Shown here: piece by piece, positions 45,791-54,644 of the stretch
Layout: every line of letters starts with the position of its first letter
Position numbering within the stretch: the stretch's first letter is position 1
Origin: JAIBAJ01 sp965284645
GTDB lineage: Bacteria; Bacteroidota; Bacteroidia; JAIBAJ01
Length of the DNA: 64,000 bases
Direction of reading: 5' to 3'
Assembly: GCA_965284645.1 (NCBI GenBank)
Contig: OZ260106.1
Location: forward strand, 806,001 to 870,000
Notes under the pieces: generated by a model
The model's database searches: none
What the model saw: the letters and a program-made list of their open reading frames with translations, nothing else
Told to the model about the DNA's origin: nothing
Position numbers and translations under genes: made by a program

Positions 45791-46873
45791 ATGTTAGAGA
45801 AATTAAAAGCCATCGAAAACCGCTTCCTCACCCTGCAAGAGCAATTGAATGATCCTGCCGTGAGCGCCGATATGAAGCGTTTTGTCAAAATCAACAAAGA
45901 ATATAAAGATCTTGAACCCATTGTTTTTGCCGGTAAGGAGTACGAAACCATTGTCAAAAACATTGAGGGAGCCAAAGATATAATGGCCAACGAAAAGGAC
46001 GAGGAGTTTAGAGCCCTGGCCAAAGCAGAATCAGACGAACTAGAAGAGCGCAAACTCCAACTGGAAGAAGAAATCCGTATCATGATGATTCCGAAAGATC
46101 CGGAAGATTCAAAAAATGCAGTGATGGAAATTCGCGCCGGAACAGGGGGAGACGAAGCCAGTATTTTTGCTGGTGAACTTTTCCGAATGTACCAACGCTA
46201 TTGCGAAAACAGAGGTTGGAAAATTGAAGTGGTGGATGTTAGCGAAGGGACTGTTGGCGGCTATAAAGAGGTGGTTTTCGAAGTAAATGGTGATGGCGCC
46301 TATGGAATTATGAAATATGAATCGGGTGTACACCGTGTTCAACGGGTGCCTCAAACCGAAACCCAAGGAAGGGTGCATACCTCCGCGGCAAGTGTAGTTG
46401 TGCTTCCTGAAGCCGACGAATTGGATGTGGAAATCAACCCAGCGGATTTAGAGTTTCAAACGGCCCGAAGCAGCGGTGCCGGTGGACAGAACGTAAACAA
46501 GGTTGAAACCAAGGTGCAACTTTTCCATAAACCAACCGGAATTATGATCGCTTGCCAAGTAGCCCGTTCTCAACACGCAAACCGTGAAATGGCCTTGCAA
46601 ATGCTGCGTACCCGCCTTTACGACATGGAATATACGAAACGAATGGAAGAGGTTTCTAAACGACGTAAAACCATGGTAAGCACCGGCGACCGTTCAGCAA
46701 AAATCAGAACCTATAACTATCCGCAAAGCCGAATCACCGATCACCGTATCGGTTACACCGTGTATAATTTACCCGCCTTTATCAATGGCGATATTCAAGA
46801 CATTATCGATGCCTTGATGGTGGCCGAAAATGCAGAAAAACTAAAAGAAGGAGAAATTGGGGTAGGTGTATAA
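45791..46873 (+). CDS. prfA: Peptide chain release factor 1
   Basis: The 360-residue protein is full length for RF1, which reads UAA and UAG and releases the finished peptide. The catalytic GGQ is at residues 231-233 within SGAGGQNVNKVETKV. EIRAGTGGDEASIFAGELFRMY and HRVQRVPQTETQGRVHTSAASVVV are family signatures; the PxT-type codon-reading loop lies in the latter stretch. The acetyltransferase gene begins 1 bp after its stop codon. Confidence 0.98.
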   Translation: MLEKLKAIENRFLTLQEQLNDPAVSADMKRFVKINKEYKDLEPIVFAGKEYETIVKNIEGAKDIMANEKDEEFRALAKAESDELEERKLQLEEEIRIMMIPKDPEDSKNAVMEIRAGTGGDEASIFAGELFRMYQRYCENRGWKIEVVDVSEGTVGGYKEVVFEVNGDGAYGIMKYESGVHRVQRVPQTETQGRVHTSAASVVVLPEADELDVEINPADLEFQTARSSGAGGQNVNKVETKVQLFHKPTGIMIACQVARSQHANREMALQMLRTRLYDMEYTKRMEEVSKRRKTMVSTGDRSAKIRTYNYPQSRITDHRIGYTVYNLPAFINGDIQDIIDALMVAENAEKLKEGEIGVGV

Positions 46874-46874
46874 C

Positions 46875-47465
46875 ATGGACAAAAACACCCACCAGCAAAT
46901 TCAACAGGTATTGGGAGAAGCATTTCTCGATTATCCTTTGATGCGCTATGCCTTTGATGGCCAGTCTCCGGAAAAGTACAAGAAATCGGTTTTTACCCTT
47001 TATGGTTGTTGTGCCAATGGATGTGCAGCCTACGGCAATACTTTTCTTCACCCTTCTGGCGATGGTGCCCTGACCTATCTTTCGGGCGATTCTTTTCCTA
47101 TGGGCCTGTGGAAGGAACTTCAAACGGGTTTTTTAGCCGTTCCCCTAAACCTCGGACTAAAAGCCACGCTGCGGTTGATAAAGCATGAAGAAGAAGTGGA
47201 ACCCTGGATACGAAAAAATGCTTCGAAAAGCATGGGTTATATTTGGTGTATTGGCGTAAGGCCTTCTGCTCAGGGAAAGGGTTACAGCCGCGAAATGATG
47301 GACCTGGCAGTAAAGGAAATGAAAGAAAAAGGGATGGAAGAAATTTGGCTTAAAACCGAAGATGCCAAAAACGTGAAAATCTACGAAAAACTAGGCTTTA
47401 AAGTCGAAAAGCATGTGGTGGCCAAAAGCAGTGGTATCGATGCTTGGATGATGAAACGGGTATAA
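46875..47465 (+). CDS. GNAT family N-acetyltransferase
   Basis: The 196-residue protein has a GNAT fold in its C-terminal half, with the acetyl-CoA site IGVRPSAQGKGYSREMMDLAV (Q/R-x-x-G-x-G/A pattern as QGKGYS) and the late KIYEKLGFKV strand. The N-terminal half (EAFLDYPLMRYAFDGQSPEKY) matches GNATs of the small-molecule or drug-modifying type; the substrate is unknown. It starts with ATG 1 bp after prfA and is probably co-transcribed with it. Its stop faces the DUF5686 stop with 1 bp between. Confidence 0.85.
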   Translation: MDKNTHQQIQQVLGEAFLDYPLMRYAFDGQSPEKYKKSVFTLYGCCANGCAAYGNTFLHPSGDGALTYLSGDSFPMGLWKELQTGFLAVPLNLGLKATLRLIKHEEEVEPWIRKNASKSMGYIWCIGVRPSAQGKGYSREMMDLAVKEMKEKGMEEIWLKTEDAKNVKIYEKLGFKVEKHVVAKSSGIDAWMMKRV

Positions 47466-47466
47466 C

Positions 47467-49989
47467 TTAGATTTTTATATACAAGCTCGCATACACACAG
47501 AAAAACACATCGCCTTTCTTGTTCAAATGGGTGATTCGCCATACCCCATCCAAACGGATAAACTTTAGTATATTGGCAATTCCGGCCCCCGCTTCTACAT
47601 AAGGCACCGGATAAGCCGTTCCCATTTTATTAAATTTGTTGAATTCCTTGTTTTGGGTACTTGTGTTGCCATAAAACACGCTGCAAGTCAAGAGTTCCGT
47701 AAGTTTTAGCTTGTTCCACAATGGAATTTTATCAAACAGGGCGCCGCCAAAACTATATTGGAAATTTCCGCTGATATACCGGTCTGCACTAAACTCCAGC
47801 AAACTCATGTTTTGGAAAAGATATTTATTGAATACATGGTTGTAATTTCCTTCCGGATTTCGCAGCAACAAGAAAGGAAGAGTGCCGAAAATTTGACCGC
47901 CCCAAATATTGTAGTAAAAAGATTGTTTGGCCGTAACCGGAAAATCACTTTCCAAACCTAAACTCACGTCATGGTAGGTAAACTGGCTTCCTAAAATTCC
48001 ACCAATACCGGAGAAATAGCGTAAATACACCACAGGCCAAGGGTTTTTCTTACGTAACATGGCAAATAGCTTGTTAGCCTTAGCCTCCTTGTTGTACTTC
48101 CCGCTTAATGCACTGGCATTGTGCTGATATTTGAACATAATGCCCACCTCAGACGTGTTTAACCTGCTTTGTATTTGACCTTCCTGCACGTATTTGAAAT
48201 CAAAATAGGGTGAATAGCGCTGGTGTTGAATGGTAAGATAGGCGGTTAAATCGCGATGAAATTCATGGTCAAACACCATTTTGAATTCTTCAATATTATA
48301 AAGGCGCTGCGGTGTTCTTTTTTGGATGAGGGTAAATACATTGTCGTGGTCCATTTCGGAACTGTGACGACTCATAAAGTCAATATCGGTGCGGGCTAAT
48401 AAGGTAATTTTATTCCAAGGTTTGCGGGTAAAGATGAATTCAAATTTTCCGCCGTATTTAAAACGGTTGTCGGCCACCCCGTAAACCCCATACAGCATCA
48501 ACCGAAAGCGCTCGCTCAATTTATCGGTGGTTTGAATCCCAAGTTTAAAACGCACCTTTTCGATTTGGTTCAAACTAAACACGTTGGCAAAAGGTCCAAA
48601 GCTCACGGGACCTGCCGGTAAAAAGCCTGTAGCCATTGCCCTTCCCGCATACGATACCAGTTTGAAGGCCGTTGTACGCTTAATGCTATCCACCATGGAA
48701 TAAATACCCTTTTCTTTGTCTAGCAACAATTCGTGGCGGTTTTGGTTCCAAAATTCATCGGTTTGCTCGTATGCTTTTTCGTCGATATCGGTGGCGTCGG
48801 CTGTGGTAAACAAAGCAGGATCAATGGCTTGGTCGATAATTAAATTGCGGTAACTTTTGCTTTTTCTTCCAATAATTTTAGCATCCTTGCTGAGGTAATA
48901 ATTCAGTTTTAGGTCCAGATATTCCTTGTTCGGAAGCCAATACGTCTCTACCGAATCGCCTTTCGGAATGCGGTAGCACTTGAAGTCTTGGAAAAACGAC
49001 ATGCCTTCCAAAATCCCGGTAGCCTGTCCCTCCGAAATTTCGGCCTCAATGCTTTGAATAGCATAGGTTTTCAGGTTCACAATCATTTTACCTTTCAAGG
49101 TGTTTTCGCCTTTTCGCTTGGGCTTAAACTCCATTTCCAGGTGGGGTTCGCTATCAATGGTCAGGGTGTCGTTGTAAAACAGAAAATAACGGTAGGTGTT
49201 TAAGCCGTAATCGGCCACCGGACTGATAAAACTCTTACCTAGAGCAGAGATGGTATTGTCGTAAATATTGAAGTTTTGGTTTACATTGCTCAACAATTCG
49301 GTAATGAAATCCTGCTTTTGGATGCCCGAAATTTTCACCCCTTTCATCCGTTCGGTATATTTTGTTGGATCTTTTTGCTTGTACACATCACTCAAATTCT
49401 CCACCAGAAAAAAGGGCAATACAGATTTTCCTTTCTCTGTGACGGTATCCAAATAGTGCTGAAGAAAGGGGAAATTCTTCATAATCTTGTCGTTTTGGAG
49501 CGATTTTTTTGAAACGCCGTCCAAATCCAATTCATATTTCACATACGATTCAAAGCGCAAACTTTGGGCATTTTCCGGATTGTTTTTATGCTTGAATTGT
49601 TGAATTTTCCGAAACAAAATCACCGATGGATCTTCGCCTTTTACTACAATTTCATTCAGTTGAATATCGCTCACCTGTAGCACAAAATCGATGGTTTGGC
49701 TGCTTTGTTCCGGGTTAATTTTCTTTTTTAAGGTTCTGTAACCCAACGAGGCCGCCATCAAAGTATCCGATTTGCTCATGGCGCTTTTGGGCACTTTTAG
49801 GGTGTAATTTCCAGCCGTATCGGTAGAGGTTCCAATAAAACGTCCATCCAAAACTACATTCACAAAAGGCAAGGGATCTCCACTACGGGCGTCGGTAACC
49901 CTACCTTTCAGGGTAAGAAAAACTTGTTGAGCTTGCAGGCTAAACCCCATTAAACCCAAAAGGAATACAAGAAGCGTTTTTCTTTTCAC
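47467..49989 (-). CDS. DUF5686 family outer membrane protein
   Basis: The 840-residue protein has a signal peptide (KRKTLLVFLLGLMGFSLQAQ) and a carboxypeptidase-D-regulatory-like domain (about 25-110: LKGRVTDARSGDPLPFVNVVLDG). The long DUF5686 region has QLNEIVVKGEDPS, then alternating beta strands to the end, suggesting a large outer membrane barrel. The function of DUF5686 proteins is unknown; some resemble TonB-receptor architecture. I chose a GTG start at 49989: a TATTTTTG motif lies at 50007-50014, inside the longer ATG-started frame (50019). The ATG would add 10 residues and remains possible. Confidence 0.82.
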   Translation of the reverse strand: MKRKTLLVFLLGLMGFSLQAQQVFLTLKGRVTDARSGDPLPFVNVVLDGRFIGTSTDTAGNYTLKVPKSAMSKSDTLMAASLGYRTLKKKINPEQSSQTIDFVLQVSDIQLNEIVVKGEDPSVILFRKIQQFKHKNNPENAQSLRFESYVKYELDLDGVSKKSLQNDKIMKNFPFLQHYLDTVTEKGKSVLPFFLVENLSDVYKQKDPTKYTERMKGVKISGIQKQDFITELLSNVNQNFNIYDNTISALGKSFISPVADYGLNTYRYFLFYNDTLTIDSEPHLEMEFKPKRKGENTLKGKMIVNLKTYAIQSIEAEISEGQATGILEGMSFFQDFKCYRIPKGDSVETYWLPNKEYLDLKLNYYLSKDAKIIGRKSKSYRNLIIDQAIDPALFTTADATDIDEKAYEQTDEFWNQNRHELLLDKEKGIYSMVDSIKRTTAFKLVSYAGRAMATGFLPAGPVSFGPFANVFSLNQIEKVRFKLGIQTTDKLSERFRLMLYGVYGVADNRFKYGGKFEFIFTRKPWNKITLLARTDIDFMSRHSSEMDHDNVFTLIQKRTPQRLYNIEEFKMVFDHEFHRDLTAYLTIQHQRYSPYFDFKYVQEGQIQSRLNTSEVGIMFKYQHNASALSGKYNKEAKANKLFAMLRKKNPWPVVYLRYFSGIGGILGSQFTYHDVSLGLESDFPVTAKQSFYYNIWGGQIFGTLPFLLLRNPEGNYNHVFNKYLFQNMSLLEFSADRYISGNFQYSFGGALFDKIPLWNKLKLTELLTCSVFYGNTSTQNKEFNKFNKMGTAYPVPYVEAGAGIANILKFIRLDGVWRITHLNKKGDVFFCVYASLYIKI

Positions 49990-50006
49990 CAATCCGAATA
50001 AGGGCG

Positions 50007-50014
50007 CAAAAATA
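50007..50014 (-). promoter_or_regulatory. Bacteroidota -7 element (TATTTTTG)
   Basis: This exact TAnnTTTG motif on the minus strand overlaps the upstream ATG at 50019 and lies 17 bp before the GTG at 49989. Confidence 0.4.
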
Positions 50015-50102
50015 GGCATTCTTAGGATTGGATTGGAATTCGGAAAAAAACCTGTTCCATAATCGTGAAATGGGCAAAAATGGATTGGATTTTGTTTGAT
50101 TT

Positions 50103-50250
50103 GGCGGGTCCCTTTTCGCCCATGAAGTTTTGACAAAGAAACCCTATGGTGCCAGGCGAAAAGGTCGGGCTATTCACTGCAAGTCCTCGGTATGCTCCGT
50201 GCCTCCGCATCCCTGTGGGCTTTCCGTTGCTATCCCTACCCGAAACCCCC
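50103..50250 (+). repeat. GGCGGG hairpin element, copy g
   Basis: It starts GGCGGGTCCC. The first stem is perfect: CCTTTTCGCC (50111-50120) with GGCGAAAAGG (50155-50164). Family blocks are GGTCGGGCTATTC, AAGTCCTCGG, CTGTGGG and CTATCCCTACCCGA. Here it is in the 5' region of the DUF5686 gene, facing away from it. With copy h it forms an outward-facing inverted pair. Confidence 0.88.
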
Positions 50251-50420
50251 GACCTGGCCTTCAACAAAGCACAAGCATTTTACTTTCAACTTGAAAATTG
50301 GTGCGTATTTGTTTCCCCCCCAATCTCTGTTCAACCAACAATTCCATATTCAGCATGTCAACTGGTAGGCTGTGGAGTGAAAAACAAAAGCCCAGGCTCC
50401 GTAGAATGCTATGCAGCGAT

Positions 50421-50574
50421 GTCGGGCAAGGATAGAGCGTGATACCCCGCAAGCCAGCAGCCCCCGGGCATTTTGGGGGGCTGCTGGCTGAGGAGTATTA
50501 GCGAAAGCCTGACCCAACCGCCCCAATAAATGCTTAAACAAAGGTAGAATGGTTTTGGCGGTTGGGGGCCCGCC
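50421..50574 (-). repeat. GGCGGG hairpin element, copy h
   Basis: Read on the minus strand it starts GGCGGGCCCC. The first stem is perfect over 10 bp: plus-strand CCCAACCGCC (50513-50522) with GGCGGTTGGG (50557-50566). The second stem is a perfect 14-bp one (50452-50465 with 50476-50489), the longest in the family. The 170 bp between copies g and h shows no gene. Confidence 0.88.
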
Positions 50575-50680
50575 AAAGTCTACTTATAAAAATTGGATTA
50601 TTACAACAATTCCCCTTTCTAAAACATTGAATGCCAATTTTTTTAAGGCTGATGCTTGATTCTCCAAACCATCTGAAATA

Positions 50681-50715
50681 AAAAAGGAGTCAACATTTCT
50701 GCCGACTCCTTTTTT
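50681..50715 (-). terminator. Intrinsic terminator of the PorE-like gene
   Basis: AAAAAAGGAGTC (50680-50691) and GACTCCTTTTTT (50704-50715) form a stem with flanking A and T tracts, 15 bp after the PorE-like stop codon. It could work in both directions. Confidence 0.85.
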
Positions 50716-50729
50716 AAGAATAGGGTAAA

Positions 50730-52889
50730 CTAACGAAGCTCCAAGGTAACGCTGCGGTGCTCGCTCCTCGATTTTTCAATACAGTTGCGGTCGCCTTTAC
50801 ATTTATTGTCAACCGGCACTTTCGCCGTAGTTTTTAGTATGATTCGGTCGGCTGGAACGCCATATTGGATAAGGTATTTCTTAACCGATTCAGCTCTTTT
50901 TTGGGCTAAACTTTTATTGGTATCGTCTTTTCCTTGATCGTCTGTCAAGCCCGTAAGTGTAACCTTCACCGCTGTATTAAACTGCAAGTAATAGGCCAGT
51001 TTCTGCAAGCGGGCATAATCGGTATAAGTCAGGTTGGAGGAGGCATAAATGAAATATACCGGAGTAAGGTCGATTCCATTAGGCTTTAGTCCGGTTGAAA
51101 CTACTGCCTCTTCGCCAAGTTGCATTTCAATGGTTCCGTTTTTAGCAAAAACCTCTTTTTGGTTGGCCGAAAAATCTTTGAAACCTTTAGCCTTGGCATT
51201 GATTAATCCGGTAGCGGGGCCTGTTTTGTCGAATACATACAAACCGCTTGGTTCTGAATGGGTAACTAGGCCATCTTTTCCGCCTTCGGCCAGCCATTGT
51301 ACTTCGGCGTTGGTGATGGGGCTTTTATCAGCCGCATTTACAACAGTTCCACGCAGCGAGCGTTCGATATTCATTTTCACATCGGCTGTATTGGATTTTG
51401 TGCCATCCACGGTTACTTGTACTCTGCCATAACCCGTTTTTTCAGCAACCAAGGTATAGTTACCGGGAACGAATCCTTCAAATACGGCTTTACCATCATA
51501 GCTTGTAAAGACAATTTCACCTTTTTTGTCAGCGCCAATCAGTTCCACTTTTGCATCACCAATGGGGGTGCTGGTGCTAGCATCTACCAGTTTGGCCTCA
51601 AAGGTCGATTGGGATGCTGTTCCAGAAAGTTTGAACACATCGTATTCGCCATTTCTGTTGCTCGAAAAATAAGTGCCTACATTGGCTTTAGCGATATACG
51701 AAAATTCATTGAAATTGGAGTTGATAGGATCTTGCAACAAGGTACGGCGACTTGCTTTTCCGCTGGCATCCAAATCAACCGAATAAATATCAAAACCGCC
51801 AAAACCGGGGAAACCGTTGGAAGAGAAATAGAGTTTTCCGCCCTCTTCGCTTGGGTAAAGTTCGTCGCCTGCAGAATTCACTTCAGGACCTAGATTTTCA
51901 ATTTTTCCAAAGCTTGAATCGGTGAAACTAACCTTGTAAATATCCATTCCGCCTTGTCCGCCGGGCATATCCGAAGCAAAGTAAAGCACCGTGCCGGCAT
52001 TGTTGATAGAAGGATGGGCAAAATTGCTTTCGGCATTTACAAACGGAAGCGCTTTGGCATCGTTGATACAAGCCAATTCAGCTTTAAAAATACCCCATTT
52101 GCTCACCTTTTTACCCTCTTTGTTTTTTGCTGCTGTTTGGCGACTAAAATAAAGAACACTAAAATCCTTATTTAGGCAGGCTCCATCTTCCATAGCCGAG
52201 GTATTTATTTTTTTGCAAAGTGCTTCTGGAATTCCAAAATCACCGTTCATTTTTTGTTTGGCTTGAAATATATCGGTACGGTAGGCTGCGCAAGTGCTAG
52301 GCTTGTCTTTTTGGGGTTCTTTCTTTTTGGGCGAAACAAAAACCAAGGTATTACCATAGAGGGTTGGTGCGTAGCAAGAAAGGTCGCCACGGAGTTTGAG
52401 CGATTTTACTTCAACACCTTTGGCGGTTAGCTTTCCGGCCAATTTCTTGTTTAGAACTTCCAAATAAGCTTTGGATTTGGCAGCATCGCCGCCTTTTTGG
52501 GCATATTCTTCGAAAGCTTTTATGGCATCGGCATCGCGATTGGCTGCTTGCAAGGATTTGGCATAAGTTAGCATCAATTCCTTGTTTTGTGGATTGTAGG
52601 ATTTTGCCTTTTCATACCAATTGGCTGCCTTTTTGCGGTTGCCCATTCGTTCATACGACTGAGCGGTACGTAGCGTCACTTCGGCCATGGTAGCGGCATC
52701 CATGCTGGTTGTCCCACTGTTTAGGTCAATGGCTTTTTCATAGTTTTTTACTGCACTAAACCAGTTTTGACTATCAAAAGCCTTTCCGCCTTTTTTAACC
52801 AATCCAATTTGGGCTGAAGAGGGGGCAAAGGTTTGGGCGTAAACCCCAAGTGAAAAAAGAAAAGCAACAGGAAAAAGTATTCGTTTCAT
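50730..52889 (-). CDS. PorE-like OmpA family envelope protein
   Basis: The 719-residue protein has a signal peptide (MKRILFPVAFLFSLGVYAQ). TPR units (about 30-135) and WD40/PD40 beta-propeller blades (about 165-430; YFASDMPGGQGGMDIYKV, YFSSNGFPGFGGFDIYSV) follow. Next come carboxypeptidase-regulatory-like domains (about 440-585) and a C-terminal OmpA peptidoglycan-binding domain (VYFIYASSNLTYTDYARL; LTGLTDDQGKDDTNKSLAQKRAESVKKYL). This TPR-propeller-CRD-OmpA order is that of PorE, a T9SS component that links the system to peptidoglycan. Paralogues are common, so I give family-level confidence. The window encodes three putative T9SS cargo proteins. Confidence 0.85.
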   Translation of the reverse strand: MKRILFPVAFLFSLGVYAQTFAPSSAQIGLVKKGGKAFDSQNWFSAVKNYEKAIDLNSGTTSMDAATMAEVTLRTAQSYERMGNRKKAANWYEKAKSYNPQNKELMLTYAKSLQAANRDADAIKAFEEYAQKGGDAAKSKAYLEVLNKKLAGKLTAKGVEVKSLKLRGDLSCYAPTLYGNTLVFVSPKKKEPQKDKPSTCAAYRTDIFQAKQKMNGDFGIPEALCKKINTSAMEDGACLNKDFSVLYFSRQTAAKNKEGKKVSKWGIFKAELACINDAKALPFVNAESNFAHPSINNAGTVLYFASDMPGGQGGMDIYKVSFTDSSFGKIENLGPEVNSAGDELYPSEEGGKLYFSSNGFPGFGGFDIYSVDLDASGKASRRTLLQDPINSNFNEFSYIAKANVGTYFSSNRNGEYDVFKLSGTASQSTFEAKLVDASTSTPIGDAKVELIGADKKGEIVFTSYDGKAVFEGFVPGNYTLVAEKTGYGRVQVTVDGTKSNTADVKMNIERSLRGTVVNAADKSPITNAEVQWLAEGGKDGLVTHSEPSGLYVFDKTGPATGLINAKAKGFKDFSANQKEVFAKNGTIEMQLGEEAVVSTGLKPNGIDLTPVYFIYASSNLTYTDYARLQKLAYYLQFNTAVKVTLTGLTDDQGKDDTNKSLAQKRAESVKKYLIQYGVPADRIILKTTAKVPVDNKCKGDRNCIEKSRSEHRSVTLELR

Positions 52890-53104
52890 AGTGAGTAGTT
52901 AGCAACTGCAAAAGTTCGATTTTTTTGGAACATGGGAAGGGATTAAAAAAAAGAAATTAACAAACCAAGGCTAATAGTAGAATGTAAATTTTCTTAGTAA
53001 AGCCTTTGATTGTCAAAGGAAAATAATCCAATAAAAAGTTTTCTGGTTTTTGTTTAGGGTAATTCAAAAGCAATATTTTTATGGTTTAGAAGAATGAAAT
53101 AAGA

Positions 53105-54637
53105 ATGAAAAAAGCGCAACTCATTGTAGTATTTAATTTTTTGTTATCGACTGTTTTGTTTGGACAAGCGATACCAAAGGGTAATCATAAACTTGAAAAA
53201 AGAACTAGTCCAGAAATTCCGTTTCTAAAAAAGTTTGAATATTCTAAATCAGACTTTGGGAAAGATGGAGAAACCTGGTTGTTTACCCAAATTCCAAATA
53301 AGGCCTTTGCCATTACGGAAGTCGACAAAAAATTTAAGACAAAAACGAGCTCAAAAACCTTTAAAGAACTCGGTTTTTTGAATGAAGCATACCATGTTTT
53401 AACCTTGAAAAATGAGGCAGGATTGTTTGCCTTAATTATGGAATATGACAAACCGAATAAAAAATGTATCCTAAATTCCTTCAAAATAGACATAGACGGA
53501 AATGATTGGGAGAAGGCAAGTACTTTGTTTACACTAAAGGCTATTACCTCCCGGCCAGTTAATATGGGATATGATGTGAGGGATTATTTTGAAGAATGTT
53601 ACTCAGCCGATAAAAACCAATTGTTGGTCAAATATACCTACCCACCTGAAGATAAAATAAATTCACGGAATAAATCGGTTGTGGGTTATGCCTTATTGGA
53701 TTTGAGTGGGGTGCCAAAAGCTATTTGGAATAAGGATATAAGGATGCCTTACACCGAAAGTAGAATTACCTTTAATGGGATGACGCTTGATAACAAAGGA
53801 AGAGTTTTCGAACAAATAATTGTAAAAAGCGAAGACAAAGACGATAGAAAACAAGGGTTAAACAGTGCTGAAATTATCTATATTGACCCTGAAGCTGGAG
53901 AGGCCAAAACGATTGGAATTAATGGGGGTGAGAAAGGATATATGTTTAAAACAAATCTTACCCGCGATGGAAAAGGTCGTGCAGTTATTACAGGTTGTAG
54001 TAAAAGCCAATTAGAAGGGGATGCTGAGAAATTATTTTTGGCTTATTTGAATGAAGAGGAAATGTCATTCTCTACGTTCAAATATGTTGAAATTCCCAAG
54101 TCAATTTATTCACAAAAATCGATTTCAGAGAAATCAAAGGGTCCCTTTTTTGAATTGAAATCGTTTTATTTTAACAAAAAGGGAGAAACCTATATTTTAG
54201 GTAGGCTGATAGACGAATGGAAGTATGCACTTAACTATACCCGGTTATGGTATGGAAATTATTTAATCTTTAAGGTAGATCCTTTAGGAGAATTGGAATG
54301 GAATAAAGTGGTTCCTTATGAAAGCGCTTCGACCTATAGTATTGATATAAAAGATTATTTCTTTGATGAACTGGATGGACAATTGTATTTCGGTTATGAG
54401 ATAGACGAATCGAAGTCTGTACTATCCAAAAATCAAAAAACATGGGACCAAGCGAAATGGGCGAGTTATTTTGTAAAAGTAAATTCAGACGGTAATTTTA
54501 CCAAAAACAAAACGGGTTTTACCGCGGGTGTTCCACCAGTTCCCTATTTCAATACAAAAACTGATTTTGGAAAGGTTTATGACGTAGATGTATTAAAAGC
54601 CTCCTTTAAAACAAGTATTACGGAAATGAAAGAGTAG
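53105..54637 (+). CDS. Secreted protein of unknown function
   Basis: The 510-residue protein has a signal peptide (KKAQLIVVFNFLLSTVLFGQ) and then a largely beta-strand sequence with recurrent phrases of WD40/propeller type (GRVFEQIIVKS, GRAVITGCSKS, GETYILGRLIDEW, YLIFKVDPLGELEWNK). I recognise no family and no catalytic motif. The codons are more A/T-rich than in neighbouring genes, a possible sign of transfer. It lies between the divergent PorE-like gene and the convergent CorC-like gene. Confidence 0.7.
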   Translation: MKKAQLIVVFNFLLSTVLFGQAIPKGNHKLEKRTSPEIPFLKKFEYSKSDFGKDGETWLFTQIPNKAFAITEVDKKFKTKTSSKTFKELGFLNEAYHVLTLKNEAGLFALIMEYDKPNKKCILNSFKIDIDGNDWEKASTLFTLKAITSRPVNMGYDVRDYFEECYSADKNQLLVKYTYPPEDKINSRNKSVVGYALLDLSGVPKAIWNKDIRMPYTESRITFNGMTLDNKGRVFEQIIVKSEDKDDRKQGLNSAEIIYIDPEAGEAKTIGINGGEKGYMFKTNLTRDGKGRAVITGCSKSQLEGDAEKLFLAYLNEEEMSFSTFKYVEIPKSIYSQKSISEKSKGPFFELKSFYFNKKGETYILGRLIDEWKYALNYTRLWYGNYLIFKVDPLGELEWNKVVPYESASTYSIDIKDYFFDELDGQLYFGYEIDESKSVLSKNQKTWDQAKWASYFVKVNSDGNFTKNKTGFTAGVPPVPYFNTKTDFGKVYDVDVLKASFKTSITEMKE

Positions 54638-54644
54638 AATCAAG

